64,000 nucleotides of DNA from Haloactinomyces albus (lineage in GTDB: Bacteria > Actinomycetota > Actinomycetes > Mycobacteriales > Pseudonocardiaceae), in the NCBI RefSeq assembly GCF_031458135.1, contig NZ_JAVDXW010000001.1, positions 1,116,001-1,180,000 of the forward strand. The letters run 5' to 3'. The notes beneath the pieces are model-generated. The model saw only the letters and a program-made list of their open reading frames with translations, had not been told where the DNA came from and ran no database searches. Shown here piece after piece: positions 8,224-17,425 of the stretch. Position 1 is the stretch's first letter. Each line of letters opens with the position of its first letter. The position numbers and the translations under genes were made by a program.

Positions 8224-11001
8224 TTGTCCCCGCACAACAGTGAGACCGGTGGCGCAGGTTCCCCGCAACGGGTGCGAGTGATCCGGGACGGGCTGGCTTC
8301 ACATCTGCCGGACATCGATCAGGACGAGACCGAGGAGTGGCTGGATTCGTTCAACTCCGTTCTCTCCACGCACGGTCAGCAGCGCGCCCGGTACCTGATG
8401 CTGCGGCTGCTGCAGCGGGCGCGCGAAACCGGTGTCGGCGTTCCCTCGCTGGTCAGTACCGACTATGTCAACTCGATCCACACCGAACGGGAGCCGTGGT
8501 TTCCCGGTGACGAGGAGACCGAACGGCGCTACCGTGCCTGGATGCGCTGGAACGCCGCGGTGATGGTGCACCGCGCCCAGCGTCCGGGCATCGGCGTCGG
8601 CGGCCACATTTCGTCCTTCGCCTCCTCGGCGAGCATGTACGAGGTCGGGTTCAACTGGTTCTTCCGCGGTAAGGACCACCCGGGAGGTGGCGACCAGCTC
8701 TACATCCAGGGCCACGCTTCCCCCGGCATCTACGCACGCGCTTTTCTGGAGGGGCGGCTCAGCACCGACCAGCTCGACGGCTTCCGGCAGGAGTACTCGC
8801 ATGCCGGGCCGGGCGGCGGTCTGCCCTCGTACCCGCATCCGCGACTGATGCCGGACTTCTGGGAATTCCCCACGGTCACGATGGGGCTGGGGCCGATGAA
8901 CGCGATCATGCAGGCCCGGTTCAACCGTTACCTGCAGGACCGGGGAATCAAGGACACCAGTCAGCAACGCGTATGGGCCTTCCTCGGCGACGGCGAGATG
9001 AACGAGCCGGAGTCGCGGGGGCTGCTGCAGATCGCCGCCAATGAAGGCTTGGACAACCTGACCTTCGTGGTCAACTGCAACCTGCAGCAGCTCGACGGCC
9101 CGGTCCGGGGCAACGGCAAGATCATCCAGGAGCTGGAGTCGTTCTTCCGGGGTGCCGGGTGGAATGTCATCAAGGTGGTGTGGGGCCGGGAATGGGACGC
9201 CCTGCTGCACGCCGACCGCGACGGCGCGCTGGTCAACCTGATGAACAACACCCCCGACGGCGACTACCAGACCTACAAGGCCAACGACGGCGCCTTCGTC
9301 CGGGAGCACTTCTTCGGCCGGGATCCGCGGACCAAGGACATGGTCAGCAACTACACCGACGACCAGATCTGGGGTCTGCGGCGGGGCGGCCACGACTACC
9401 GCAAGCTCTACGCGGCCTACAAGGCGGCCACCGAGCACAACGGCCAGCCCACGGTCATCCTGGCCAAGACGATCAAGGGGTACGGCCTGGGGGCGCACTT
9501 CGAGGGCCGCAACGCCACGCACCAGATGAAGAAGCTGACCCTGGACGACCTGAAGCTGTTCCGGGACAGCCTGCGCATTCCTATCTCGGACGAGCAGCTC
9601 GACCAGGACCCGTATCGGCCGCCCTATTACCACCCGGGTGCGGACTCGTCCGAAATCGAGTACCTGCAGGACCGGCGCAGGCGTCTCGGCGGCTATCTGC
9701 CCGAGCGGCGCGTCAAGTCCAAGCCGCTGGTGCTGCCCGGCGACAAGGTCTACGACGTCATCCGGCGTGGTTCCGGCAAACAGGAAGTCGCCACGACGAT
9801 GGCGTTCGTCCGGCTGCTCAAGGACCTGGCCAAGGACCCCGAGGTCGGACCGCGGCTCGTCCCGATCATCCCGGACGAGGCGCGGACTTTCGGGATGGAT
9901 TCGATGTTTCCCGCCCAGAAGATCTACAACCCGCTGGGGCAGTCCTACACGCCGGTGGACTACCAGCTCATGCTCGCCTACCGGGAAAGCGAGCAGGGCC
10001 AGATCCTGCACGAGGGCATCAACGAGGCCGGCTCCACCGCGTCGTTCATCGCGGCGGGAACCAGCTACGCCACGCACGGCGAGCCGATGATCCCGGTCTA
10101 TGTCTTCTACTCGATGTTCGGATTCCAACGCACGGCCGACGATCTGTGGGCGGCAGGGGACCAGATGGCCCGCGGCTTCCTCCTCGGCGCCACCGCAGGG
10201 CGCACGACGCTGGTCGGTGAGGGGCTGCAGCACGCCGACGGGCATTCGCTGCTGCTCGCGGCGACGAATCCCGCCGTGGTGTCCTACGACCCGGCATGGG
10301 CGTTCGAGGTGGCCCACATCGTCAAGGACGGCCTGCGGCGGATGTACGGCGAGGAGGCGGAGAACGTCTTCTACTACCTCACCGTCTACAACGAGCCGTA
10401 CCAGCAGCCCGCCGAGCCGGAAGGGCTGGACGTGGAAGGCCTGCTGCGTGGTCTCTACCGCTATCGGCAGGCGCCGGGTGGCTCGGGCCCGCGCGCGCAG
10501 GTCCTCACCTCCGGAGTGGCGATGCCCGAGGCACTGCGGGCTCAGGAGATGCTCGCCGAGGAATGGGGAGTGCGGGCCGACGTGTGGTCGGCCACGTCCT
10601 GGACGGAGTTGCGCCGCGAGGCCGAGTCGGTCGATCGGCACAATCTGCTGCATCCGGATGCCGAACCGCGGGTGCCGTACGTGACCCGGATGCTGGAGGA
10701 GGCGCAGGGGCCGGTGGTCGCGGTGAGCGACTGGATGCGCGCGGTTCCGGATCTCATCCGGCCGTGGGTTCCGGCGGAGATGACCACTCTCGGCGCGGAT
10801 GGTTTCGGGTTCTCCGACACGCGCCCGGCCGCGCGGCGGGTGTTCCTGGTCGACGCGGAGTCCACTGTGGTCGCCACGCTCACGGCTCTTGCCCGCAGCG
10901 GCGAGATCGATGCCGCCAGGGCAGGCGAGGCCGCCCGCAAGTACCGCATCGACGACGCACAGTCCGCAGGTCCGCAAACCACGGATCCGGGCGTCGCGTG
11001 A
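8224..11001 (+). CDS. aceE: Pyruvate dehydrogenase E1, homodimeric type
   Basis: The 925-residue product is the thiamine-diphosphate E1 that decarboxylates pyruvate and acetylates the E2 lipoyl group. The TDP site is visible as [12 protein letters not shown] followed by [20 protein letters not shown], and the transketolase-like pyrimidine and C-terminal domains follow at normal length. I choose the TTG at 8224: GAGGAG stands 6 nt upstream, whereas the in-frame GTG at 8188 has no ribosome site. The E2 and E3 genes are not adjacent, as is usual in actinobacteria. An 11-bp hairpin follows the stop. Confidence 0.97.
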   Translation: MSPHNSETGGAGSPQRVRVIRDGLASHLPDIDQDETEEWLDSFNSVLSTHGQQRARYLMLRLLQRARETGVGVPSLVSTDYVNSIHTEREPWFPGDEETERRYRAWMRWNAAVMVHRAQRPGIGVGGHISSFASSASMYEVGFNWFFRGKDHPGGGDQLYIQGHASPGIYARAFLEGRLSTDQLDGFRQEYSHAGPGGGLPSYPHPRLMPDFWEFPTVTMGLGPMNAIMQARFNRYLQDRGIKDTSQQRVWAFLGDGEMNEPESRGLLQIAANEGLDNLTFVVNCNLQQLDGPVRGNGKIIQELESFFRGAGWNVIKVVWGREWDALLHADRDGALVNLMNNTPDGDYQTYKANDGAFVREHFFGRDPRTKDMVSNYTDDQIWGLRRGGHDYRKLYAAYKAATEHNGQPTVILAKTIKGYGLGAHFEGRNATHQMKKLTLDDLKLFRDSLRIPISDEQLDQDPYRPPYYHPGADSSEIEYLQDRRRRLGGYLPERRVKSKPLVLPGDKVYDVIRRGSGKQEVATTMAFVRLLKDLAKDPEVGPRLVPIIPDEARTFGMDSMFPAQKIYNPLGQSYTPVDYQLMLAYRESEQGQILHEGINEAGSTASFIAAGTSYATHGEPMIPVYVFYSMFGFQRTADDLWAAGDQMARGFLLGATAGRTTLVGEGLQHADGHSLLLAATNPAVVSYDPAWAFEVAHIVKDGLRRMYGEEAENVFYYLTVYNEPYQQPAEPEGLDVEGLLRGLYRYRQAPGGSGPRAQVLTSGVAMPEALRAQEMLAEEWGVRADVWSATSWTELRREAESVDRHNLLHPDAEPRVPYVTRMLEEAQGPVVAVSDWMRAVPDLIRPWVPAEMTTLGADGFGFSDTRPAARRVFLVDAESTVVATLTALARSGEIDAARAGEAARKYRIDDAQSAGPQTTDPGVA

Positions 11002-11005
11002 GCGA

Positions 11006-11039
11006 ACGGGCGTGGGTGCGACACTCGCCCCACGCCCGT
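11006..11039 (+). terminator. Hairpin terminator after aceE
   Basis: Arms 11006-11016 and 11029-11039 are perfect 11-bp complements with a 12-nt loop, 5 nt after the aceE stop. No U tract, as is common in high-GC actinobacteria. Confidence 0.65.
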
Positions 11040-11085
11040 CCACGGACGGGTTTCCCGCGAAGCCTCCGACCCTGGAGACAGCACC

Positions 11086-11553
11086 ATGCCTGCGCTCACC
11101 CCCGACGAGACGGCGCACCTGCGCCGCGCGATTTCGTTGGCCGGGCAGACCGCCCGCGCCGGGAACCGCCCGTTCGGGGCGGTGCTGACCAGTGCGGATG
11201 GCACGGTGCTCGCCGAAGGAAGCAACACCGTCGCCGCGACCGGGGACATCACGGCACACGCGGAATCCGTCGCCCTGCGCCATGCCGGGGCCGAACTCGA
11301 CCTGGACGCGCTGCGCGGCACCACGATGTTCGCCAGTGGCGAGCCCTGCCCGATGTGCACCACCGCGATGTACCTCGCCGGGGTGACTCGGGTGATCTTC
11401 GGAATGCCGCTGCCTCGGGCACACGCCGCCTTCCCCGCCGACGAGCGGGCCATGGAGCTGCGCACCCGGGACGTGCTGGCGCTCCTACCGGAGCCGGTCG
11501 AGGTCATCGGCCCCGTCCTCGAGGAGGAAGCAGCCGCCGTATTCGGCGAGTGA
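11086..11553 (+). CDS. Nucleoside/base deaminase (CDA superfamily)
   Basis: A 155-residue zinc deaminase. The zinc and proton-shuttle motif is H58-A59-E60 and the second zinc motif is PCPMC (C88, C91), both intact. The spacing and sequence fit guanine deaminase or TadA-like enzymes rather than the CDA of pyrimidine salvage. The exact substrate (guanine, cytosine, or the wobble adenosine of tRNA) cannot be decided. It stands alone, 85 bp after aceE and beyond its terminator, and upstream of DUF3263. Confidence 0.85.
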   Translation: MPALTPDETAHLRRAISLAGQTARAGNRPFGAVLTSADGTVLAEGSNTVAATGDITAHAESVALRHAGAELDLDALRGTTMFASGEPCPMCTTAMYLAGVTRVIFGMPLPRAHAAFPADERAMELRTRDVLALLPEPVEVIGPVLEEEAAAVFGE

Positions 11554-11782
11554 CCTCCGCAGCCTCCGGGCAGGGACGAGCGGCCTCCACGAGGCAGCCA
11601 CCGCGGCACTTGCCCGCATCGACTGCCTCGTGTTCCAGGCCGACCACGGGGACGACCACTCCGCGCTTACGGCTGGTCACAGCGGCAAACCGGCCGGATG
11701 GCCTATCGAACAGGCGTGCCCATCCGGGTAGACTGGAGCCGGTGGGCAAAATCGGTCGGCGACGATGTGAGGGGCTCGGCGA

Positions 11783-12031
11783 GTGAACGACACGGACCGC
11801 GCCATCCTCGCCTTCGAGAGTGAGTGGTGGCATCAGGCGGGGAACAAGGAACGAAGCATCCGGGAGCGCTTCGGCCTGTCCGCGACTCGCTATTACCAGC
11901 GTCTGAATCGCCTGCTCGACGAGCCGGAAGCCCTCGCTCAGGACCCCGCTCTGGTCAAGCGGCTGCTGCGGCTGCGCGACTCGCGCGCACAGCGTCGTGC
12001 CGCCTCACCCCGGAGGGTGCAGGGAAGCTGA
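11783..12031 (+). CDS. DUF3263 family protein
   Basis: The 82-residue product matches DUF3263, a small actinobacterial family that looks like a helix-turn-helix: LAFESEWW, then KERSIRERFGLSATRYYQRLNRLLD, then DPALVKRLLRLRDSR. The KERSIRERFGLSATRYYQ part reads like a recognition unit, so DNA binding is inferred. It starts at GTG. A TAGACT box at 11729-11734 upstream is a plausible -10. It precedes fasR on the same strand. Confidence 0.85.
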   Translation: MNDTDRAILAFESEWWHQAGNKERSIRERFGLSATRYYQRLNRLLDEPEALAQDPALVKRLLRLRDSRAQRRAASPRRVQGS

Positions 12032-12197
12032 GGGGGTCACCGCCGGTCGCCGAGGCCCATCAGCAGAATACGTGCTGCTCGACCGCGAGCTTTTCCCATC
12101 TCCACAGCAACGCGGCGGCTCGCTCGTGCGTGAATGCGCGGGCCCGAAGGCCGGTACCCGTCGTGGCTTCGTTGTCCGGCATGGCAATCTGTCAGCC

Positions 12198-13412
12198 ATG
12201 GGCAAGGGCAGCGCGGACGAGCAGGGTGGTACCGGGCGCACGCAGGTGTCGCCGAAGACGCTGCGGCGGCTCGAACACGCCTCGGGCGGGCTCGCCAACG
12301 CGAGTATCGCCGCGATGGAACAGCGACTGCCGTGGTTTCAACGTCTGCCTGCCGACCAGCGCGCGAGCGTACTGCTGGTGACCCAGACCGGCGTATCAAA
12401 TTTCGTATCCTGGCTGCAGGATCCGACCGAGGCGATCCGGCTGACCGCGGAAGCATTCCGCGCCGCGCCGAAAGACCTGTCCCAATGGGTGAGCCTGCGC
12501 CAGACCGTCGAGATGGTGCGGGCCGCGATCGATGTCTTCGAACAGCAGCTCCCCGACCTCGCCGACGAGGAGGCCGAGCGCACCCTGCTGACCGAGGCGA
12601 TCCTGCGCTACACGCGGGAGATCGCCTTCGCCGCGGCGACGTCCTATGCAGCGGCAGCCGAGGCGCGGGGAGCCTGGGACGCGCGCCTGGAAGCACTCGT
12701 CGTCGACGGGATCGTGCGCGGGGACACCGAAGAAGCCCTGCTCTCGCGTGCGGCCGCACTCGGTTGGGAACCATCGTCGGAGGCCACCGTGCTCGTCGGG
12801 AACGCCCCGTCGGACGATCCACCCAGCATCGTGTATCAGGTACGCAGCCGAGCGGCCAGGGTCGGGCGCTCGGTGTTGCTCGGCGTTCAGGGCAGTCGCC
12901 TGGTGGTCGTGTTCGGCGAGCCGTCCGACACCCGGGCAGGACGCGAGGCCGCGAGGAGTATCACCGAAGCTTTCGGCGAGGGTCCCGTGGTGGTCGGCCC
13001 GACCGTGTCGAGCCTGACCGAGGCGCACCGCTCGGCAAGCGATGCCATGTCGGCGTTGCGTGCGGTGGTGGCATGGCCTGCCGCGCCACGCCCGGTAGCC
13101 GCCGAGGACCTGCTGCCCGAGCGCGCGCTCGCAGGTGACCCCGAAGCCGAGCGCCAGCTCATCGAAAAGATCATGCTGCCGTTGGTCGATGCAGGCAGCG
13201 CCCTTCTGGAGACTGTGGACACCTACCTCGAAGTCGGTGGTGTCCTGGAAAGTTGTGCACGCCAGCTCTACGTGCATCCCAACACCGTGCGATACCGGCT
13301 GCGCCGCGTCTCCGAAATCACCGGCCGAACACTGTCGAACCCGCGCGATGCCCTCATCCTGCGTACCGCTCTGGCCACAGGTCGCCTGGCCAAGTCACGC
13401 GGCCTGTGGTGA
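12198..13412 (+). CDS. fasR: Fatty-acid synthesis activator FasR, PucR/CdaR family
   Basis: The 404-residue regulator ends in a PucR-type helix-turn-helix (LESCARQLYVHPNTVRYRLRRVSEITG, about residues 350-385) after a GGDEF-like middle domain. The N-terminal half is helical. Position directly upstream of fabD matches Rv2242 of M. tuberculosis and SCO2386 of Streptomyces, where this protein activates the fab operon. ATG 12198 gives the expected length; the open frame begins at 11997, overlapping DUF3263, but that extension is not conserved-looking. No strong ribosome site was found, so the start is moderately sure. Confidence 0.88.
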   Translation: MGKGSADEQGGTGRTQVSPKTLRRLEHASGGLANASIAAMEQRLPWFQRLPADQRASVLLVTQTGVSNFVSWLQDPTEAIRLTAEAFRAAPKDLSQWVSLRQTVEMVRAAIDVFEQQLPDLADEEAERTLLTEAILRYTREIAFAAATSYAAAAEARGAWDARLEALVVDGIVRGDTEEALLSRAAALGWEPSSEATVLVGNAPSDDPPSIVYQVRSRAARVGRSVLLGVQGSRLVVVFGEPSDTRAGREAARSITEAFGEGPVVVGPTVSSLTEAHRSASDAMSALRAVVAWPAAPRPVAAEDLLPERALAGDPEAERQLIEKIMLPLVDAGSALLETVDTYLEVGGVLESCARQLYVHPNTVRYRLRRVSEITGRTLSNPRDALILRTALATGRLAKSRGLW

Positions 13413-13420
13413 AGTTCCGG

Positions 13421-13620
13421 TCAGACCGTTCTGGCCGCGCTGATCCGCACGAAATCCAGTGCCCACCCCTCCGGCACGATCCGCTGCTCGCTGTAGCGCC
13501 AGCCGAACTCCTCGGTCACCGCGAACGCATCGCGTTCAGCACCTGCTCCAGGTTCTCGGAGCTCCGGTCGAGGTTGTTCTTCAGCGAGTCCAGGCCCTCG
13601 ATATCGACGCGGAAATCCAA
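13421..13620 (-). pseudogene. Remnant of a small gene, possibly WXG100/ESX-like
   Basis: On the minus strand a TTG at 13618-13620 with GGGGAG upstream opens a 34-codon frame (LDFRVDIEGLDSLKNNLDRS to NAMRSR, stop 13516). Another frame continues with EEFGWRYSEQRIVPEGWALD and ends at 13421. The first piece resembles the N-terminal helix of small secreted ESX-like proteins; the second resembles a C-terminus. Together they look like one or two genes joined by a deletion or frameshift. The assignment is tentative. Confidence 0.4.
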
Positions 13621-13887
13621 TGCTCTCCCCTCAAGCGGTGATCACGACCGCAGCAGGATAGCGACACGATCATCCCGCCGGGTGCGAATTCACCGGATGC
13701 TCATCGAGATGTGTGTCACGCCGATGAGTGGATACCTCGGCACGCCACGTCACCAATGAGTGACAGACAACAAAGATTCATGTTCCATACAGGCAGGACC
13801 CTCCGCTGTCGTTGTAGACACTCCACAACTTTCAGGCGCGGACTTCGTCCGTGTCAGCATCACGTCGACCGCCGGTGAACGTGTTCA
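13621..13887 (+). promoter_or_regulatory. Upstream region of the fab operon
   Basis: FasR is expected to act here. The stretch is AT-richer than the flanks around 13765-13790. A GTTGT / ACAAC inverted repeat with 9-nt spacing lies at about 13814-13832 and is a candidate binding site. No canonical promoter boxes could be fixed. Confidence 0.35.
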
Positions 13888-14841
13888 GTGGCAGGCGTGA
13901 TCGCGCTTCTTGCACCCGGCCAGGGGGCCCAAGCCCCCGGCATGCTCGCCCCGTGGCTCGAACTGAACGGGGCGGAGCAACGCCTGACCACCTGGTCGGA
14001 ACTGACCGGCCTGGACCTGATCCGCCTCGGCACCACCGCCGACGCCGACGAGATCAAGGACACCTCGGTCACCCAGCCACTGGTGGTGGCGCTGTCCCTG
14101 ATCGCGGCCGAGCAGCTGGGTTCCCGGGTCGAGATCCCGCAAGACGCGCCCGTGGCGGGCCATTCGGTCGGCGAACTCGCGGCCGCCGCGTTGGCCGGGG
14201 TCCTGAGCTTCGACGATGCCGTCGCCCTCGCCGCAGTACGCGGACGCGAGATGGCCGCGGCGTGTGCACTCGAACCGACCGGTATGTCGGCCATCATGGG
14301 CGGCGATCCGGACATGGTCGTGGCCTATCTGGACAAGCTCGGGCTCGACCCGGCGAACCGCAACGGCGCGGGCCAGATCGTCGCGGCGGGCCGCCGCCCC
14401 GCGCTGGAGGAACTCACCGAGGAACCGCCCGACGGCGCCAAGGTGCGGCCAATGCCCGTCGCAGGGGCCTTCCACACCCGGTTCATGGCCTCCGCACGGG
14501 AGGCGCTGAGCAGCCATGCGGCCGGACTCACCGTCTCCGATGCCGAGCGACCGCTGTTGTCGAATGCCGATGGTGCGGTGGTTGCCGAGTCGGCGACCGT
14601 TCTCCACCGCCTGGTCGATCAGGTCACCCGCCCCGTGCGCTGGGACTCGTGCATGGCGACGCTGGCCGAGCGCGGAGTCACGGCAACCGTGGAGCTGCCT
14701 CCCGCGGGAACACTGTCCGGCTTGGTGCGGCGCGAACTCAAGGGCACCCAGGCAGTGGCCCTCAAAACCCCCGACGACCTGGACAAGGTCGCCGAACTGC
14801 TGGCCGAGCACGGCCCGACCGATTCCAGGAGCCAGGCGTGA
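13888..14841 (+). CDS. fabD: Malonyl-CoA:ACP transacylase
   Basis: FabD loads malonyl groups onto ACP for the type II fatty-acid synthase. The product has 317 residues. The GQGAQ motif (11-15), the nucleophile S93 in GHSVGE and H196 in GAFHTRFM are intact. The GTG at 13888 is used; the GTG at 13897 (VIALLAPGQG) is equally possible and agrees better with mycobacterial FabD. It is the first gene of fabD-fabH-acpP-fabF-accD and overlaps fabH by 4 nt (GTGA), which implies translational coupling. Confidence 0.96.
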   Translation: MAGVIALLAPGQGAQAPGMLAPWLELNGAEQRLTTWSELTGLDLIRLGTTADADEIKDTSVTQPLVVALSLIAAEQLGSRVEIPQDAPVAGHSVGELAAAALAGVLSFDDAVALAAVRGREMAAACALEPTGMSAIMGGDPDMVVAYLDKLGLDPANRNGAGQIVAAGRRPALEELTEEPPDGAKVRPMPVAGAFHTRFMASAREALSSHAAGLTVSDAERPLLSNADGAVVAESATVLHRLVDQVTRPVRWDSCMATLAERGVTATVELPPAGTLSGLVRRELKGTQAVALKTPDDLDKVAELLAEHGPTDSRSQA

Positions 14842-15821
14842 CGACCCTATCCACGATGACACCGGCAGGCGGACCCGCCGCCACGAAACTTCTCGGGTTC
14901 GGCAGCACCCAGGGCAACCGCGTGGTCACCAACGACGAGCTGGCGCAGATCGTCGACACCAGCGACGAGTGGATCCAGCAGCGCGTCGGCATCGTCAGCC
15001 GCAGGCTCGGTGATGAGGACCAGACCGTGGTCACCATGGCGACGGAAGCCGGCGCGAAGGCGATCGCCGATGCGGGGCTCACTCCGACCGATGTGGATCA
15101 GGTCATCATCGCGACCTGCACCATGCCCAGTCCCATCCCGAACGCCGCAGCCCAGGTCGCCGACCGGATCGGCATCAAAGCTCCCGGCGCCTTCGACCTC
15201 AACGCCGCCTGCGCCGGGTTCTGCTACGCGCTCAACACGGCTTCGGAGTTCGTGCGCGGCGGTTCGGCGCGCCGGGTTCTGGTCATCGGTGCGGAACGAT
15301 TCCAGGAATGGCTGGACTGGGAGGACCGCGCGAACTGCATCATCTTCGCCGATGGTGCCGGTGCCGCCGTCGTCGGTCCCGCCGACGAGCCCGCGATCGG
15401 GCCGGCTTCGCTCGGCAGCGCCGGTGATCTCGTGGACACCATCTATTTGCGGGACAACCGCTACATCTACCAGGAGGGCCAGGCGGTCTTCCGGTGGGCG
15501 ACCACCCAGGTGGCACCGGTCGCTGCCCGCGCCGTGGAACAGGCGGGGCTTCAACTGCGCGATGTCGACGCTCTCGTCGCACATCAGGCGAACCTGCGCA
15601 TCGTGGAGGCGATCGCGCGGAAGCTGCAAAGTCAGGGTGCCCGTGACGACCTCGTGGTCGCTCGTGACATCGTGCATTCCGGCAACACGTCCGCCGCCTC
15701 GATCCCGCTCGCGATCGACCACATGCGCTCGGCGGGTGAGATCAACAGTGGTGACGTGCTGCTCCTGGTCGGCTTCGGGGCGGGACTGTCCTACGCCGGT
15801 CAGGTGGTGGTCTGCCCGTGA
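14838..15821 (+). CDS. fabH: 3-oxoacyl-ACP synthase III
   Basis: FabH condenses an acyl-CoA primer with malonyl-ACP and so starts each fatty acid. The 327-residue protein keeps the triad C125 (NAACAGF), H249 (AHQANLRI) and N283 (GNTSAAS). The GTG at 14838 overlaps the fabD stop and has AGGAG 7 nt upstream. Placing fabH inside the fab operon resembles Streptomyces and Pseudonocardiales rather than M. tuberculosis, where it is elsewhere. Primer preference (branched or straight) cannot be read from sequence alone. Confidence 0.96.
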   Translation: MTTLSTMTPAGGPAATKLLGFGSTQGNRVVTNDELAQIVDTSDEWIQQRVGIVSRRLGDEDQTVVTMATEAGAKAIADAGLTPTDVDQVIIATCTMPSPIPNAAAQVADRIGIKAPGAFDLNAACAGFCYALNTASEFVRGGSARRVLVIGAERFQEWLDWEDRANCIIFADGAGAAVVGPADEPAIGPASLGSAGDLVDTIYLRDNRYIYQEGQAVFRWATTQVAPVAARAVEQAGLQLRDVDALVAHQANLRIVEAIARKLQSQGARDDLVVARDIVHSGNTSAASIPLAIDHMRSAGEINSGDVLLLVGFGAGLSYAGQVVVCP

Positions 15822-15899
15822 GTGCAGCACACCGCAAGCATTCCTGAAAGTGCCTCGGGCAGGTCCGAGGACGGCAACATGAGCAAGGAAGGAACCACC

Positions 15900-16139
15900 G
15901 TGGCGAACGAGGAAATCACGCAGGGCCTCGCAGGCATCGTCGAAGAGGTCGCCGGTGTGGACGCCGACGACGTCTCGATCGAGAAGTCCTTTGTGGACGA
16001 CCTGGACATCGACTCGCTGTCGATGGTGGAGATCGCCGTCCAGGCCGAGGACAAGTTCGGAGTCAAGATTCCGGACGACGAACTGGCCAACCTCAAGACC
16101 GTGGGCGATGCGGTGGACTACATCGCCAAGAACGCATGA
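15900..16139 (+). CDS. acpP: Acyl carrier protein
   Basis: The 79-residue ACP carries growing acyl chains on a phosphopantetheine attached to S39 in DLDIDSLSMVE. I use the GTG at 15900 with AAGGA about 6 nt upstream; an in-frame ATG at 15879 would add seven residues and also has a weak ribosome site. It lacks the long C-terminal tail of mycobacterial AcpM, so it is an ordinary ACP. The stop overlaps the start of fabF by 4 nt. Confidence 0.95.
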   Translation: MANEEITQGLAGIVEEVAGVDADDVSIEKSFVDDLDIDSLSMVEIAVQAEDKFGVKIPDDELANLKTVGDAVDYIAKNA

Positions 16140-17383
16140 CAACGACCGATGTTGTAGTCACCGGGCTCGGCGCGACGACACCGCTCGGCGGTGACGTCGC
16201 GTCCACCTGGGACGGACTGATCAGCGGGCGCAGCGGGGTACGCAAGACCGAGGCCGAGTGGGTCGACACCTACGACCTGCCTTCTCGGATCTCGGCCCCG
16301 CTCGCCCAGGAGCCGAGTGAAATCCTGCCACGAGTGCAGCTGCGCAGGATGGACCGTTGCGAGCAGATCGCGGTGGTCGCCGCCCGACAGGCTTGGTCCG
16401 ACGCCGGTTTCGACATGCCCACCGACGAGCAGCAGCCGGTCGATCCGGATCGACTCGGGGTGACGCTGGGGACCGGTATCGGCGGCCCGGTCACGCTGCT
16501 GGAGCAGAACGAGCTGCTCAAGGAGCAGGGGCTGCGCAAGGTGTCGCCACTGACCGTGCCGATGCTCATGCCCAACGGCCCGGCCGCGCACGTGAGCCTG
16601 GACCTCAAGGCTCGGGCGGGAGTGCACTCCCCCGCCTCCGCGTGCGCCTCCGGAGCGGAAGGGCTGGCCACCGGCCTGGACATGATCCGTTCGGGGCATG
16701 CCGATGTGGTGGTGGCAGGTGGCGCCGAAGCCTGCATCCATCCCATCACGGTCGCCGGTTTCGTCCAGTCCCGGACCTTGAGCACGCGCAACGACGAGCC
16801 CGAGAAAGCCTCCCGGCCGTTCGACACCGACCGCGACGGTTTCGTCATGGGCGAGGGCGCCGGTGTGGTGATCCTCGAAAGTGCCGAGCACGCCAGGGCT
16901 CGTGGTGCACGGGTCTACGCCCGGCTGGGCGGAGCGGGAATCACGTCCGACGCACACCACATCACCGGCAATCACCCCGATGGTGTGGGCCAGATCAACG
17001 CGATCACCAAGGCGATCTCCGCAGCCGGACTGTCCAACGACGACATCGGCCACGTCAACGCGCACGCGACCTCCACCGTGGTCGGTGACATCGGTGAAGC
17101 CGCTGCCGTGCGCAAGGCCGTCGGCGATCACGTCGTGCTCACCGCCCCCAAGGGGGCACTGGGACATCTCGTCGGTGGTGCCGGTGCGGTGGAAAGCATC
17201 GCCACGATCCTGACGATCCACACCGGTCTGGTCCCGGCAACTCGGAACCTGGACAACCTCGACCCGAAGGTCGAACTCGACGTGGTGGCAGGTGAGCCCC
17301 GCAAGGTCGAGCTGACCGCGGCGGTCAACGACTCGTTCGGGTTCGGCGGGCACAACGTCGCGCTCGCTTTCACCCGCTCCTGA
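16136..17383 (+). CDS. fabF: 3-oxoacyl-ACP synthase II (KasA/FabF)
   Basis: This elongating ketosynthase has 415 residues with the Cys-His-His triad C170 (SACASG), H310 (NAHATST) and H344 (GHLVGGAG). It corresponds in position to kasA of M. tuberculosis. Only one such gene is present here; kasB has no counterpart before accD. It is translationally coupled to acpP through the ATGA overlap at 16136-16139 and followed after 42 bp by accD. Confidence 0.96.
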   Translation: MTTTDVVVTGLGATTPLGGDVASTWDGLISGRSGVRKTEAEWVDTYDLPSRISAPLAQEPSEILPRVQLRRMDRCEQIAVVAARQAWSDAGFDMPTDEQQPVDPDRLGVTLGTGIGGPVTLLEQNELLKEQGLRKVSPLTVPMLMPNGPAAHVSLDLKARAGVHSPASACASGAEGLATGLDMIRSGHADVVVAGGAEACIHPITVAGFVQSRTLSTRNDEPEKASRPFDTDRDGFVMGEGAGVVILESAEHARARGARVYARLGGAGITSDAHHITGNHPDGVGQINAITKAISAAGLSNDDIGHVNAHATSTVVGDIGEAAAVRKAVGDHVVLTAPKGALGHLVGGAGAVESIATILTIHTGLVPATRNLDNLDPKVELDVVAGEPRKVELTAAVNDSFGFGGHNVALAFTRS

Positions 17384-17425
17384 TCGGTTTCAACCACACC
17401 AGCCCGTCATCTGCGGAGGTATCCG

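Noticed and set aside
8299-11424. Very long open frame on the minus strand opposite aceE
   Set aside because: It is the mirror of a strongly biased GC-rich gene. It has no ribosome site and an Arg/His/Gly-rich composition without any family pattern.
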